A model generated the notes under the pieces. That model did not search any database. It was given only the letters and a program-made list of their open reading frames with translations, and was not told where the DNA came from. From Comamonas testosteroni (GTDB lineage Bacteria; Pseudomonadota; Gammaproteobacteria; Burkholderiales; Burkholderiaceae_C), in assembly GCF_003569915.1 (NCBI RefSeq), contig NZ_KZ984453.1, positions 1 through 64,000 of the forward strand: a DNA stretch of 64,000 nt, given 5' to 3'. How positions within the stretch are numbered: position 1 is the first letter of the stretch; the number at the start of each line of letters is the position of its first letter. Below, piece by piece: positions 1 through 9,398 of this stretch. Both the position numbers and the translations under genes were made by a program.

Positions 1-79
1 CTCGCGCCTTCAACGCTGCGTTGTAAGCCTTCCAGTTCGTTGTGCGGTACTTAACCCGACCCCAGCTCGTCTCTCTCAT
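1..79 (-). CDS. IS5-family transposase, N-terminal fragment cut by window edge
   Basis: Reading the minus strand from the ATG at 79 gives MRETSWGRVKYRTTNWKAYN followed by AALKAR, which matches the typical N-terminus of IS5-group DDE transposases (a YRxxNWxxYNxxLxxRG pattern). The rest of the gene lies outside the window, so catalytic residues cannot be seen. A candidate terminal inverted repeat lies 30-47 bp upstream (109-126), which is a normal distance for this family. Seen: the 26-residue reading frame. Known: the motif in the IS5 family. The frame is too short for a more precise subgroup. Confidence 0.6.
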   Translation of the reverse strand, partial: MRETSWGRVKYRTTNWKAYNAALKAR

Positions 80-108
80 CTCCCGAGCCTACCTCAGCTG
101 CGACCGGC

Positions 109-126
109 ATTTGTGCAACAACGCCC
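109..126 (-). repeat. Candidate IS5-type terminal inverted repeat (inner copy)
   Basis: On the minus strand this reads GGGCGTTGTTGCACAAAT, a sequence typical of IS5-group ends. It sits just upstream of the transposase start. A second copy with 17 of 18 identical bases lies at 258-275. Confidence 0.5.
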
Positions 127-257
127 AACCACATCGTAAAACGCTTCTCAAATGCGACAACCCAACTTTAATCAAGTCAGCGAACTGGATAGGCCAGAAC
201 GGTGGTGGCCGTGACCTAACTGCGCATGGGTTTTAGGTAAGCCTCGATCTCGGATCG

Positions 258-275
258 ATTTGTGCAGCAACGCCC
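258..275 (-). repeat. Second copy of the IS end, abutting a CTAG target-like site
   Basis: The minus strand reads GGGCGTTGCTGCACAAAT, one base different from 109-126. The adjoining 275-278 is CTAG, the kind of 4-bp target (YTAR) used by IS5-subgroup elements. The TAG of that site is also the stop codon of the neighbouring gene, so the gene may end where an IS landed. Confidence 0.4.
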
Positions 276-895
276 TAGCGCACAAAAGCAGATACTGGCT
301 GGGTCTCCCACGCCAGAAATATCTTGTCCGCGAACCCAAGGCCGAGTTCTTCTGCCTCAGATTGCAAGTCTAAAAGACGTTCATAAGCGGCATCATTGCG
401 CGCACCCAGCACTAGCCACAAGTTTTCGGTGTAGTCGCTGATACGAGAGAGAGATAAATCGCCTGAGATCTTTGGCGAAACGTAGTACAGGAACCCATAA
501 CCGACCATTTCAACTCCATAGGACGCTAGGGTACATACGTCATGCCCTCCCTTGCTCAACGTGGCCGGATGTTGCTGCAGGCGCTTGGCCTCGTTGAAGC
601 AGAACCTACTAGTCTCCATATTCACGTTGTCATGATCCAAATCCATGAACCGCGCATTGACCGGATCGATGGATGAAGTACGGTCTACACCGGTTTTACG
701 CAAGATCGACCATCCTTGATGTCCACCGCGATACTCTGCCTCCTTGATGACTGCAGCCATACCCAAGATGAGTGCCATGTACTTGTCAACGGGGCCTAAT
801 TCGTCACGCATCTTGAATGCCAGGTCATGGCACTTTTGCGAGTTGGTTTTCGTAGCGCTTTTAACTTGACCGAAAAGGCGAAAGAAGAAGTTCAT
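275..895 (-). CDS. Hypothetical protein, possibly C-terminally truncated at an IS end
   Basis: A 206-residue protein of no family I recognise. The start chosen is the ATG at 895 (MNFFFRLFGQVKSATKTNSQ); a TTG 21 codons upstream is the only longer choice and neither has a clear ribosome-binding site. The protein is mixed hydrophilic with no signal peptide or obvious membrane segment. Its stop codon TAG lies inside a CTAG directly against a repeat resembling an IS5 terminus, so the native C-terminus may have been lost. It sits alone between the IS remnant and the aceA terminator, and its codon use is less GC-biased than its neighbours, which fits acquired DNA (inference). Confidence 0.45.
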   Translation of the reverse strand: MNFFFRLFGQVKSATKTNSQKCHDLAFKMRDELGPVDKYMALILGMAAVIKEAEYRGGHQGWSILRKTGVDRTSSIDPVNARFMDLDHDNVNMETSRFCFNEAKRLQQHPATLSKGGHDVCTLASYGVEMVGYGFLYYVSPKISGDLSLSRISDYTENLWLVLGARNDAAYERLLDLQSEAEELGLGFADKIFLAWETQPVSAFVR

Positions 896-1104
896 TTGAT
901 TATGAGTAGAGATGCAACTGCCCTGATAGCGGCTTTGTTGCACACTAACTTTCAGCAACTAAAAAACCCGGTTTATTGTGCTCGATAAGGTGACGATTAA
1001 CGGCGGTTAAAGACTGCTATGGGTCGATTGCTGCCATCGCAGCAGATCCAGTGCGTCTTTAGCGACCAAATCTAAATACCACCGAGAAGCCTTGCCCGGC
1101 AATG

Positions 1105-1136
1105 AAAAAAGCGCCCGAGACTTTCGCCCCGAGCGC
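1105..1136 (-). terminator. Rho-independent terminator of aceA
   Basis: On the minus strand an 11-bp stem (three G-T pairs) closes a GAAA loop at 1111-1136 and is followed by six T residues (1105-1110). It lies about 40 bp past the aceA stop. Confidence 0.8.
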
Positions 1137-1177
1137 ATAACCCACTTTTTTCAATACCTAGACAGATTCACTGTCGA

Positions 1178-2509
<1,332 letters not shown>

Positions 2510-3089
2510 GTTGCACTCCTTAGCGGTTAAAACGAGATGGGTTGGTGTTCGTCGTTGGGATCAACTGTACGGCTTGTCGGCGCTCTCAATCACTCTTATG
2601 TCTTATAAAAGACTATAAATTTATATCAATAAAATCAATAACTTATTTTTAAATTTCGCAATAAGAAATTGAATTTCTCGTATTGAGAAAATTTGCGGCA
2701 GCGCAGCATTTCAATATTTCACAATGCAAAATCAAATTCTTGCCTAGTGAAAAGTTAGCGGATCTTTGTTCTGCGGGCAAGACAACCGCCAAATGGATTA
2801 GTCCTCCAGCGCTGCAAAGCACGGCTGCAGAGAGCGGCCAAACCGCAAGCTCATCTCTGCCAAAGCCAATCGCACGCAGGCTTTGGCTGCCAGCACAAGA
2901 CCTGCCCGGTCAGTTTTGCTGCGACGCACAAAAACAACAGGACAACCGCCTGCGCACAGCACAGGCGATGAGAAAGTCTGAAACAGGGCCAGCCGCAAGC
3001 TGCAAGGCACAGACACCTGCTTTGTTCAACGCCCTGCCCATCTGCCGCTATGCTTTGCGCAGCTCCCAACTGCATTGCCCTGATCTGCC
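2510..3089. promoter_or_regulatory. Non-coding region upstream of aceA with an AT-rich dyad
   Basis: 580 bp between aceA and the EamA gene. Bases 2590-2700 are markedly AT-rich for this genome. At 2664-2678 there is a perfect 7-1-7 inverted repeat (AGAAATT-G-AATTTCT), which sits in a looser dyad spanning about 2651-2694. This is a reasonable operator or promoter for aceA (inference). Bases 2700-3089 contain open frames on both strands, but none has family-like sequence or a convincing start, and I see no gene there. Confidence 0.4.
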
Positions 3090-3995
3090 ATGACCTTGCC
3101 CAGCCGCCCTGTTGCCTATCTTTGTCTGGGGCTGAGCATGGCTCTGGTCGGCAGCTATGTCGCCCTGTCCAAGCCGCTGGCGGCCATCTTTCCCGTGATG
3201 CTGCTGGCCTGGCTGCGCTTTGGCATTGGCGTGGTGGCCATGCTGGGCTGGCTCAAGCGCCCAACTGGTGAAGCGCCACTTTCGGGCCAGACCAAGGTGC
3301 TGCTGTTCTTTGAATCGTTTTTCGGCAATTTTCTTTTCACGCTGTGCATGATCAGCGGCGTGGCCATGACCAGCGCCGTCACCGCTGGCGTGACCATGGC
3401 GGCCATTCCGGCGGCCGTGGCCGTGATGAGCTGGCTTTTTCTGCGTGAAGTCGTGGGACTACGTACCTGGGGCGCTATAGTTTTAGCAGTGCTGGGCATC
3501 AGCCTCAATGCGCTGAGCAAGTCGGGCAGCGCCAGCACTGAAGGCTCGCAGGCCGTGCTGGGCCAGTTGCTGCTGGTGGCCGCCGTGCTGTGCGAGGCCG
3601 CGTATGCCGTCATCGGCAAAAAGCTCACGGCCAGCGTCAGCCCCAAGCGCATCACGGCGCTGATCAATCTCTGGGGCTTTGCGCTGTCCACCCCCATGGG
3701 CCTGTATCTGGCCTTGCAGTTCGACTTTGCGCAGGTCGCGCTGCCCTCCTGGGGGCTGCTGCTGTTTTACGCGCTGGCGGCCTGTGTGTGGACGGTGTGG
3801 CTGTGGATGACGGGACTGCGCGTGATTGCCGCGTCTCAGGCCGGTATCTTCACGGTGCTGCTGCCCATCAGCGCGGCCCTGGTGGGCATGGCGCTGGGCG
3901 AGCGCATCAGCGGCATGCAGTTTCTGGCCTTTGGCATTGCGCTGGCCAGTGTTTTGATCGCAACATGGCCTGAGTCCAGGAAAAATATAGGCTAG
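3090..3995 (+). CDS. EamA/DMT-superfamily transporter
   Basis: 301-residue inner-membrane protein with about ten hydrophobic segments arranged as two EamA repeats (roughly residues 8-140 and 155-293), the usual architecture and length of drug/metabolite transporters. The substrate cannot be read from the sequence. The start at 3090 has no strong ribosome-binding site. The last nine codons (WPESRKNIG) and the stop lie within a dispersed 45-bp repeat (3967-4015), so the C-terminus appears to have been formed or rewritten by that element. It is isolated, with no operon partner. Confidence 0.85.
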   Translation: MTLPSRPVAYLCLGLSMALVGSYVALSKPLAAIFPVMLLAWLRFGIGVVAMLGWLKRPTGEAPLSGQTKVLLFFESFFGNFLFTLCMISGVAMTSAVTAGVTMAAIPAAVAVMSWLFLREVVGLRTWGAIVLAVLGISLNALSKSGSASTEGSQAVLGQLLLVAAVLCEAAYAVIGKKLTASVSPKRITALINLWGFALSTPMGLYLALQFDFAQVALPSWGLLLFYALAACVWTVWLWMTGLRVIAASQAGIFTVLLPISAALVGMALGERISGMQFLAFGIALASVLIATWPESRKNIG

Positions 3996-4015
3996 TAGCT
4001 ATCATTTTTGAAAAC
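3967..4015 (-). repeat. Short dispersed repeat (ATAGC...CCTGGACT family)
   Basis: On the minus strand it contains TGATAGCTACTAGCCTAT followed a few bases later by CCTGGACTCAGG, matching the pattern also seen at 35397-35441, 38955-39002 and 45990-46033. It overlaps the end of the EamA coding sequence. 4016-4280 shows no convincing gene. Confidence 0.6.
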
Positions 4016-4280
4016 CGATTGCGACTACCAAGCCCTGCGGCAGGACCCATCGAGTCCCATCCCATCGCCTCATTCAGATCCACCAGACGTTGCCAACGTT
4101 CACAGACTGCTTGCATAGACCTGCGCCGTGGCCGCGTCAATAGCCACAGCGACGATTGAAGTCCCATCAACGCAATGCTTGATCTGGACTTATTCAGCGC
4201 GGCGCCAACCACGCAGAAGCAGGCCTTTGAACATAGGATGAATCTGCATTTCGAATACGAAAGCGATTACGGAGGCATTT

Positions 4281-5570
4281 GTGCTGTTGACTCGATCTTT
4301 TCCAGATTTCCTTGACGCAAGCAAAGATAGGCCAGGTTTGTTCACTCGATGGCAGTCACACAGGCGCAACCTGCTGTGGCAAAGCCAACCGGGCCTTGTC
4401 GCTCCTTCCTGGCATTGCCTTCGGCGCAAATTTCTCTGCGCTGCTTCAGCGACAGCCTGCCTTTTCACCGTTGTAGCTCCGGGCGTGCGCGCGCAGCCCG
4501 TGGCGCAGTGGGAAGCGGTAGGTCATGCGGGGTTTTCGGCTGGCAGGGCTACGTATATTTCGACGGCATTCGGTCCTGACGGCAAGCCCTATATCGCCTA
4601 TCGAGATGAAGCCAATCTCAATAAAGCGACAGTGATGCGCTGGAGCCCCGCAGATCTGGCCTGGAAGTCCGTCGGCTCATCTGGATTTTCCGAGGGGCAA
4701 GCGTTTGAGACATCGCTGGCATTCAGCAAAAAAGGCCAGCCCCATGTGGCATTCGCCGATGCCGCCAACGAGGGAAAGATCACGGTGCTGAGATTTAGCA
4801 GAGGTTCCTGGCAAACGGTGGGGACCGCTGGTTTCTCGGAGCAATCCCCCAAATTCCTATCGTTGGCCTTTGCTGCGGATGACAGGCCTTATGTAGCCTA
4901 CCAGGATGGGGTGGCGGGCAAAGTCGCCGTCATGCGCCTGAACAAAGCGGGAACGGCCTGGGAAGTGGCAGGCGCCTCTGGACCTTCTGTGGGAGCAGCG
5001 CTCTATCCATGCCTCACATTCGGACCAGATGGCAAACCTTATGTCGCGTTCATGGATCCAACCCACAGCGGCAAAGCAACCGTGGTGCGCTTGAACGGGG
5101 ACACTTGGGAAAACGTCGCCACATCTGGCTTTTCTGCAGGCATTGCAGGTGTTTTTTCACTGCGCTTCAGCCCGGATGGGGACCTTTATGTGGCATTTTC
5201 GGACGGTTCCCTGGGCGGAAAAATCACCGTCATGCGTTTGCCCAGAACCCGCCAGGTTTGGGAATTGGTAGGCTCTGCGGGGTTTACCATGGGCCAGGCC
5301 GCAGCCGGGTCCATGGCGTTTGGCCCAGACGCCATGCCATATCTTGCCTATGCAGGAGTGGGCGGTGCCGACAAAGCGGATGTGATGCGCTTCGACAAGA
5401 AGACCAATGCTTGGGAGAGCTTGGGGCCCAGCAACCTCCCGGCTCGTGGCATCTACAACATCACACTCAATTTTGGCCCCGATGGCAGGCCTTATGTGAC
5501 GTACTCAGATGCCGCCCACAGTGAAAAAGCAACCATGATACGCACCAAGCAAGCGGTGCCGCGTCGCTAA
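4281..5570 (+). CDS. Exported seven-repeat protein, possible beta-propeller
   Basis: 429-residue protein. From about residue 70 to the end there are seven repeats of roughly 47 residues, each with a W-x-x-V-G-x-x-GFS-x-G half followed by FGPDGKPYVAYxD and a GKATVMR-like strand. Seven such blades would suit a seven-bladed propeller (inference). A hydrophobic stretch ending in APGVRAQP (about residues 52-72) resembles a signal peptide with Ala cleavage site, but it is preceded by about 50 residues. The true start is therefore uncertain: the first ATG is used, and a TTG about 18 codons downstream is an alternative. No function is known to me and no neighbour suggests one. Confidence 0.65.
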   Translation: MLLTRSFPDFLDASKDRPGLFTRWQSHRRNLLWQSQPGLVAPSWHCLRRKFLCAASATACLFTVVAPGVRAQPVAQWEAVGHAGFSAGRATYISTAFGPDGKPYIAYRDEANLNKATVMRWSPADLAWKSVGSSGFSEGQAFETSLAFSKKGQPHVAFADAANEGKITVLRFSRGSWQTVGTAGFSEQSPKFLSLAFAADDRPYVAYQDGVAGKVAVMRLNKAGTAWEVAGASGPSVGAALYPCLTFGPDGKPYVAFMDPTHSGKATVVRLNGDTWENVATSGFSAGIAGVFSLRFSPDGDLYVAFSDGSLGGKITVMRLPRTRQVWELVGSAGFTMGQAAAGSMAFGPDAMPYLAYAGVGGADKADVMRFDKKTNAWESLGPSNLPARGIYNITLNFGPDGRPYVTYSDAAHSEKATMIRTKQAVPRR

Positions 5571-5649
5571 AAAATGGTTGCGCGCCCCCCAGGTATCAAG
5601 AATCCCAAGCCTTGGATTCAGACGATCAAAATGCCCAGTGCACACAGGA

Positions 5650-6148
5650 TCAGACCAGCAAACTCCTGCGGCTGAGCACCACACCATCCTCATCGGCATA
5701 AAGCCAGTCGCCGGTACGCACGGGCACGCCCGCAATCTGCACCGCCACATCGCGCAGGCCCTGGCCCTGCTTGACGGTGGGCAGCGGGTTGAGCGCCAGC
5801 GCATACAGGCCCACGCTCGTGGCGTTGAGCTCAGCCACATCACGCACGCAGCCATAGACCAGCACACCGGCCCAGCCGTTCTTGGCAGCGGACGCCGCCA
5901 CATTGCCGCCCACCAGTGCGCGGCGCAGCGAGCCTGCGCCGTCCACCACCAGCACACGCCCCCTGCCCGGCTCGGCCAGCGCTGCGCGCACCAGGCTGTT
6001 GTCGTCCAGGCACTGCACCGTGCTGACAGCGCGCATGGCCGCCAAAGCTGCGAAACACGGGCGGCAGCACGCGAAAATCGCCGCTGTCGTCGCTGATATG
6101 GGCATCGCACAGGTCGCAGGTGCTGAAAGAGGGCTGGGAATCGCTCAT
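5650..6148 (-). pseudogene. rraA: RraA-family protein, frameshifted
   Basis: The N-terminus from the ATG at 6148 (MSDSQPSFSTCDLCDAHISD..., ending near FRSFGGH) is in one frame. The rest (VSTVQCLDDNSLVRAALAEP onward, with GAGSLRRALVGG and YGCVRDVAEL) continues in another frame down to the stop at 5650. The switch lies near 6030-6040. The total of 499 bp equals 166 codons plus one base, the normal family length, so a one-base insertion or two-base deletion explains it. Intact homologues are RNase E inhibitors or 4-hydroxy-4-methyl-2-oxoglutarate/oxaloacetate aldolases. It could be a true pseudogene or a sequencing error; the high conservation of both halves favours a recent event or an error. 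Confidence 0.75.
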
Positions 6149-6433
6149 GAAAGTCTCCGCAGATGGGTAAATTTGCCCCGTATCTTGCCTTGAGCGCCTT
6201 GGAGGCTGCGACACCTAGTAGGCCAGCACCTACAGAGAGCAACTTTTTAGCAACACTCCCGAGTGAAAACCCCTGAAAAACAGGCCTCTAGGAGCGCTAG
6301 CGCAACAAATCGAGGCAAAAAAACCGCTTACCTGCTTGGAAGAGCTATTTTTTGCCATTAGCATCAGACAGCCAGTGGATTGAGTCCGTTTTTCGCTGGT
6401 GATAAGTCCACTACCCTATTAGGAATAAGCAAT

Positions 6434-6742
6434 ATGGCAACAGCAAAGAAGGCAACCGCTGCAGCAGCACCCGCAGCAGCTCCCGCTAAGAAGCGCACCC
6501 CCAACGCAGCCTTCATGAAACCCCTGACCCCCAGCCCCGCTCTGGCCGCTGTGGTGGGTTCCGCTCCCCTGCCCCGCACCGAAATCATCAGCAAGCTGTG
6601 GGTCTACATCAAGGCCAACAAGCTGCAAGACGCTGCCAACAAGCGCATGATCAACGCCGACGCCAAGCTCAAGGAAGTCTTCGGCAAGCCCCAAGTCTCG
6701 ATGTTCGAGATGGCTGGCCTGATCGGCAAGCACGTCAAGTAA
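6434..6742 (+). CDS. SWIB/MDM2 domain protein
   Basis: 102 residues. The Ala/Lys/Pro-rich N-terminus (about residues 1-25, histone-tail-like) is followed by a SWIB domain from about residue 28 to the end (MKPLTPSPALAAVVG, ISKLWVYIKANKLQD, KVFGK-like core, FEMAGLIGKHVK). Small stand-alone SWIB proteins are common in Burkholderiales and chlamydiae and are thought to bind DNA or chromatin-like targets; the role here is unknown. The ATG at 6434 is preceded by AGGAATAAG, so an upstream in-frame start at 6380 is unlikely. It is a single gene ending at a bidirectional terminator. Confidence 0.85.
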   Translation: MATAKKATAAAAPAAAPAKKRTPNAAFMKPLTPSPALAAVVGSAPLPRTEIISKLWVYIKANKLQDAANKRMINADAKLKEVFGKPQVSMFEMAGLIGKHVK

Positions 6743-6764
6743 GCCACCGGGCTTGCAGACCATA

Positions 6765-6789
6765 AAAAAGCTGGCATTGCCAGCTTTTT
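6765..6789. terminator. Bidirectional terminator
   Basis: A perfect 10-bp stem (AAAAAGCTGG/CCAGCTTTTT) with a 5-base loop and flanking A/T runs lies between the converging SWIB and flavoreductase genes. Confidence 0.85.
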
Positions 6790-6811
6790 GTGTTTCTGTG
6801 CCTTGCGCGTC

Positions 6812-8212
6812 TCAATACACGTCGCGCCGGTAGCGCCCCGAGGCCAACAACGCATCGACCTGCGCCTCGCCCAGCACGCTTTGCAGGGCCATGTGCACGC
6901 CCTGGCCCATGCCCGTCATGCTGCCGCAGACATACAGGGCCGCGCCTTGCGCCACCCAGCGCTTGATCTCCTGGGCATTCGCCAGCAGCAAGTCCTGCAC
7001 ATAGTGCGGCTCACTGGCGTGGCGCGACCAGGCCAGATCGAGCCGCGCCAGTTGGCCCTCGTCCAGCCATTGCTGCAGCTGATCGGCGCACAGCGCATCA
7101 TGCTCGGGGCTGCGCTCGCCAAACAGCAGCCACTGCTCGCGCTGGCCCCGCGCCACACGAGCCTTGATGTGGCTGAGCAGCCCCGCAAGGCCCGATCCAT
7201 TGCCGATCAGAATCAACGGTTTGTCCGCGTTTTCGCCCAGACGAAAGCCGCTGTGCTCGCGCACATTCAAATCCAGCACATCACCCACGGCCATGCCGCG
7301 GCACAGCCAGTCGGAGGCCAAGCCGGGCGAGCCGTCCTCGCGCGTGCTCAGGCGCACCAGCAACTGCAGGCTGCCATCGGCGGGAATGGAGGCAATGGAG
7401 TAGTCGCGCGCGCGGCCCGGATCGGCCGGCACGCACAGCGAGACCAGATCGCCGGATTGCCAGTCAGGCAGCGCGCCTTCTTTGGCTGTCCATTCAAGCT
7501 GGTAGAGCGCACCGCCCAGGCTGCCGGGGTTGAGGCGCTTGCGCTGGCTCAGCACCATGGGTACGCCTGCAGGTGCTTGCAGCCAGTCAGAAGCCTCTTG
7601 CGGTGGCACCGAATCACCCAGCAGGCTGTGGCGGATTGCCGCGACCTTGGCCTGCCATTGCTGCAGGCTTTGCGCATCCATATTGTCGACACAGACCAGA
7701 TCGCTGCGCGCGCCGCTGGCCTGCAGCCATTCGTGCACCTGCGTGCCAAAGGCGCAGAACTGCTGGTACTCGCGGTCGCCCAGCGCCAGCACCAGGCTTT
7801 GGTGCGCGGGCAACTCCATCTGGCCGGGCATGAGCTTTTGCACAAAGCCCAGCGCGTGGTCAGGCGCATCGCCCTCGCCCGAGGTGGAGAGCATCCACAG
7901 GCTGTGCGCGTATTGCTGCAGCAGGGGCTGGCTCAGCTTTTCCACGGGCAGCAGATGCACTTGCAGGCCGCCGTCGACCAGCATCTGTGTCGTGGCGCGG
8001 GCCAGAGCCTCGGCCTGACCCGTCTGGCTGGCGTAAGTGACCAGCACGGCGGGGGCCTGGGCATCGCCCCGGGGCGCGCTGCTTTCTGCCTCTTCCGTCA
8101 GACGTTTTTTACGCTGTTTTGCCGCGATACCCCAGCACATACCAGCGTATGCAGCTACCAAAGCCGTAGCACCCCACAGGCGCTCAGGCGTCAAAATCAG
8201 ATCCACACTCAT
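6812..8212 (-). CDS. Membrane-anchored flavodoxin/FAD/NAD(P)H reductase (CysJ-like)
   Basis: 466 residues. One N-terminal membrane segment (about 13-30) is followed by a flavodoxin-like FMN domain (about 55-200, with TYASQTGQAEALA and STSGEGDAPDHA). After that come an FAD-binding ferredoxin-reductase domain (RDYSIAS, about residue 275) and an NAD(P)H domain (LIGNGSGLAGLLSH; CGSMTGMGQG near the C-terminus). The architecture is that of sulfite reductase flavoprotein relatives, but the anchor and the location at the end of the ApbE/DUF4198/DUF2271/PepSY set point to electron transfer to ferric siderophore or periplasmic partners (inference). Its start overlaps the apbE stop by four bases (ATGA). 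Confidence 0.85.
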   Translation of the reverse strand: MSVDLILTPERLWGATALVAAYAGMCWGIAAKQRKKRLTEEAESSAPRGDAQAPAVLVTYASQTGQAEALARATTQMLVDGGLQVHLLPVEKLSQPLLQQYAHSLWMLSTSGEGDAPDHALGFVQKLMPGQMELPAHQSLVLALGDREYQQFCAFGTQVHEWLQASGARSDLVCVDNMDAQSLQQWQAKVAAIRHSLLGDSVPPQEASDWLQAPAGVPMVLSQRKRLNPGSLGGALYQLEWTAKEGALPDWQSGDLVSLCVPADPGRARDYSIASIPADGSLQLLVRLSTREDGSPGLASDWLCRGMAVGDVLDLNVREHSGFRLGENADKPLILIGNGSGLAGLLSHIKARVARGQREQWLLFGERSPEHDALCADQLQQWLDEGQLARLDLAWSRHASEPHYVQDLLLANAQEIKRWVAQGAALYVCGSMTGMGQGVHMALQSVLGEAQVDALLASGRYRRDVY

Positions 8213-9321
8213 GCCTCAAATCGTTTGATCCAGGCCGGTGTCTTGAGCACCTGCCTCTCGCCATATTGATGACTCGCGCCTTCTTGCCCATGGCTGCTGA
8301 GCACTGCGGCAATCTCATGCTGGCGCGCAAAGTCCATGCCCTGCTGCGGCCCCAGCACCGTGAGCACAGTGGCCAATGCATCAGCATGCATGCATTCCTC
8401 ATGAAACACCGTGACGCTGGCCAAGTCATGCTGCACAGGCAAGCCCGTGCGCGGGTCCAGCGTGTGCGAGTAGCGCTGGCCATCGACGACAAACTGGTGC
8501 CAGTAATCGCCCGAAGTGGCAAACGCACCGTCCTTGACGGCCACGATCAGCGCGCTGTCATCAGTCTGCAACCCCGTGCCTAACTGCACCTGCCAGGGCC
8601 GCTCATCAGGGCGCTGGCCCCAGCTGCGCAGCTCGCCACCAATCTCGAACAGACCCGCCGCCCAGCCTGCGGCCTGCAACCGCTGCACCACCCAGTCCAC
8701 TGCAAAGCCTTTGGCAATGCCGCACAGGTCCAGTTCCAGCCCGCCCGGTTGCAGCAACTCGCGCGTCTGGGCGTTCCAGCTCAGGTGGCGATGGCCGCTG
8801 GTCTGCAGCAGCTTGGCAATCTCGGCTTTGGGCGGGGTCTGGGCCAGATGTGGCTGCAGCGGGTTCTGGCGCGGGCCAAAACCCCAGAGCGAAACCAGCG
8901 CGCCCATGCTCGGGTCCAGGGCAGCGCCGGACAGCTTGGCCCAGTGCAAAGCCGCTCCCAGAACATGAGCAAACTCCCCAGGCAATGTCCAGACTTGACC
9001 CGGATTTGACTGATTAAACCGGGTAATGACCGAATCGGCCTCCCAGTTGCTCATCTGGGCAATGACTTCGTCCAACACCTGTTGCACCAGCGCCTGCACG
9101 GGATGCATGGGCCGGTAATCCGCATTCACCAGCCGCAGCGACCAGTTCGTGCCCATGGTCTGGCCTGACAGGCGATGAATGCGCCCGTCCTGCTGGTGCT
9201 GCAAGCTGGCGCTCTTCCAGCCCTGCTGCGCAAAACTGACGGGCGCAGCCTGCGCCTGCCCAGCGGATGGGGGCAGTTTCCACAGGCTGGAGTCAAAGCG
9301 TACGCGGGGGGAAGAAGTCAT
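8209..9321 (-). CDS. apbE: FAD:protein FMN transferase, ApbE family
   Basis: 370 residues. ApbE proteins transfer FMN from FAD onto Ser/Thr of extracytoplasmic proteins. The usual landmarks are present: GQTMGTNWSLR near the start of the domain (about residue 54), DLCGIAKGFAVDWV (about 197), and the C-terminal YSHTLDPRTGLP (about 286) followed by LASVTVFHEECMHADALATV. There is no obvious signal peptide in the called frame; the first 40 residues may be mis-assigned or the protein may be tethered otherwise. It is translationally coupled to the downstream flavoreductase. None of the neighbouring proteins carries a clear D-x-x-S/T-G-A-S/T flavinylation motif, so its target is probably elsewhere. 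Confidence 0.9.
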   Translation of the reverse strand: MTSSPRVRFDSSLWKLPPSAGQAQAAPVSFAQQGWKSASLQHQQDGRIHRLSGQTMGTNWSLRLVNADYRPMHPVQALVQQVLDEVIAQMSNWEADSVITRFNQSNPGQVWTLPGEFAHVLGAALHWAKLSGAALDPSMGALVSLWGFGPRQNPLQPHLAQTPPKAEIAKLLQTSGHRHLSWNAQTRELLQPGGLELDLCGIAKGFAVDWVVQRLQAAGWAAGLFEIGGELRSWGQRPDERPWQVQLGTGLQTDDSALIVAVKDGAFATSGDYWHQFVVDGQRYSHTLDPRTGLPVQHDLASVTVFHEECMHADALATVLTVLGPQQGMDFARQHEIAAVLSSHGQEGASHQYGERQVLKTPAWIKRFEA

Positions 9322-9398
9322 GGCGGGGCAAAATTTCAGGCTTAAACAACGGCGCGCCCGGGGTGGGCGCGCGCGTTCAAGCCATCAGCTCAGAAAGC

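Noticed and set aside
931..945. GGCTTTGTTGCACAC resembling a transposon end near the hypothetical gene start
   Set aside because: Only a partial match, with no partner end or target duplication visible.
2683..3093. 136-codon open frame upstream of the EamA gene
   Set aside because: Composition is Gln/Ala/Ser-rich without any family pattern, it overlaps the EamA start, and opposite-strand frames are equally open; most likely chance.
3907..4212. 101-codon minus-strand frame
   Set aside because: Runs through the short dispersed repeat and into the EamA gene, with no ribosome-binding site or recognisable motif.
5505..6242. 245-codon minus-strand frame over the rraA region
   Set aside because: Arg/Cys/Trp-rich translation typical of an out-of-frame shadow; the two rraA frames explain the conserved sequence.
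6788..8269. 493-codon plus-strand frame opposite the flavoreductase
   Set aside because: Shadow of the minus-strand gene, which carries clear flavodoxin and FAD/NAD motifs.
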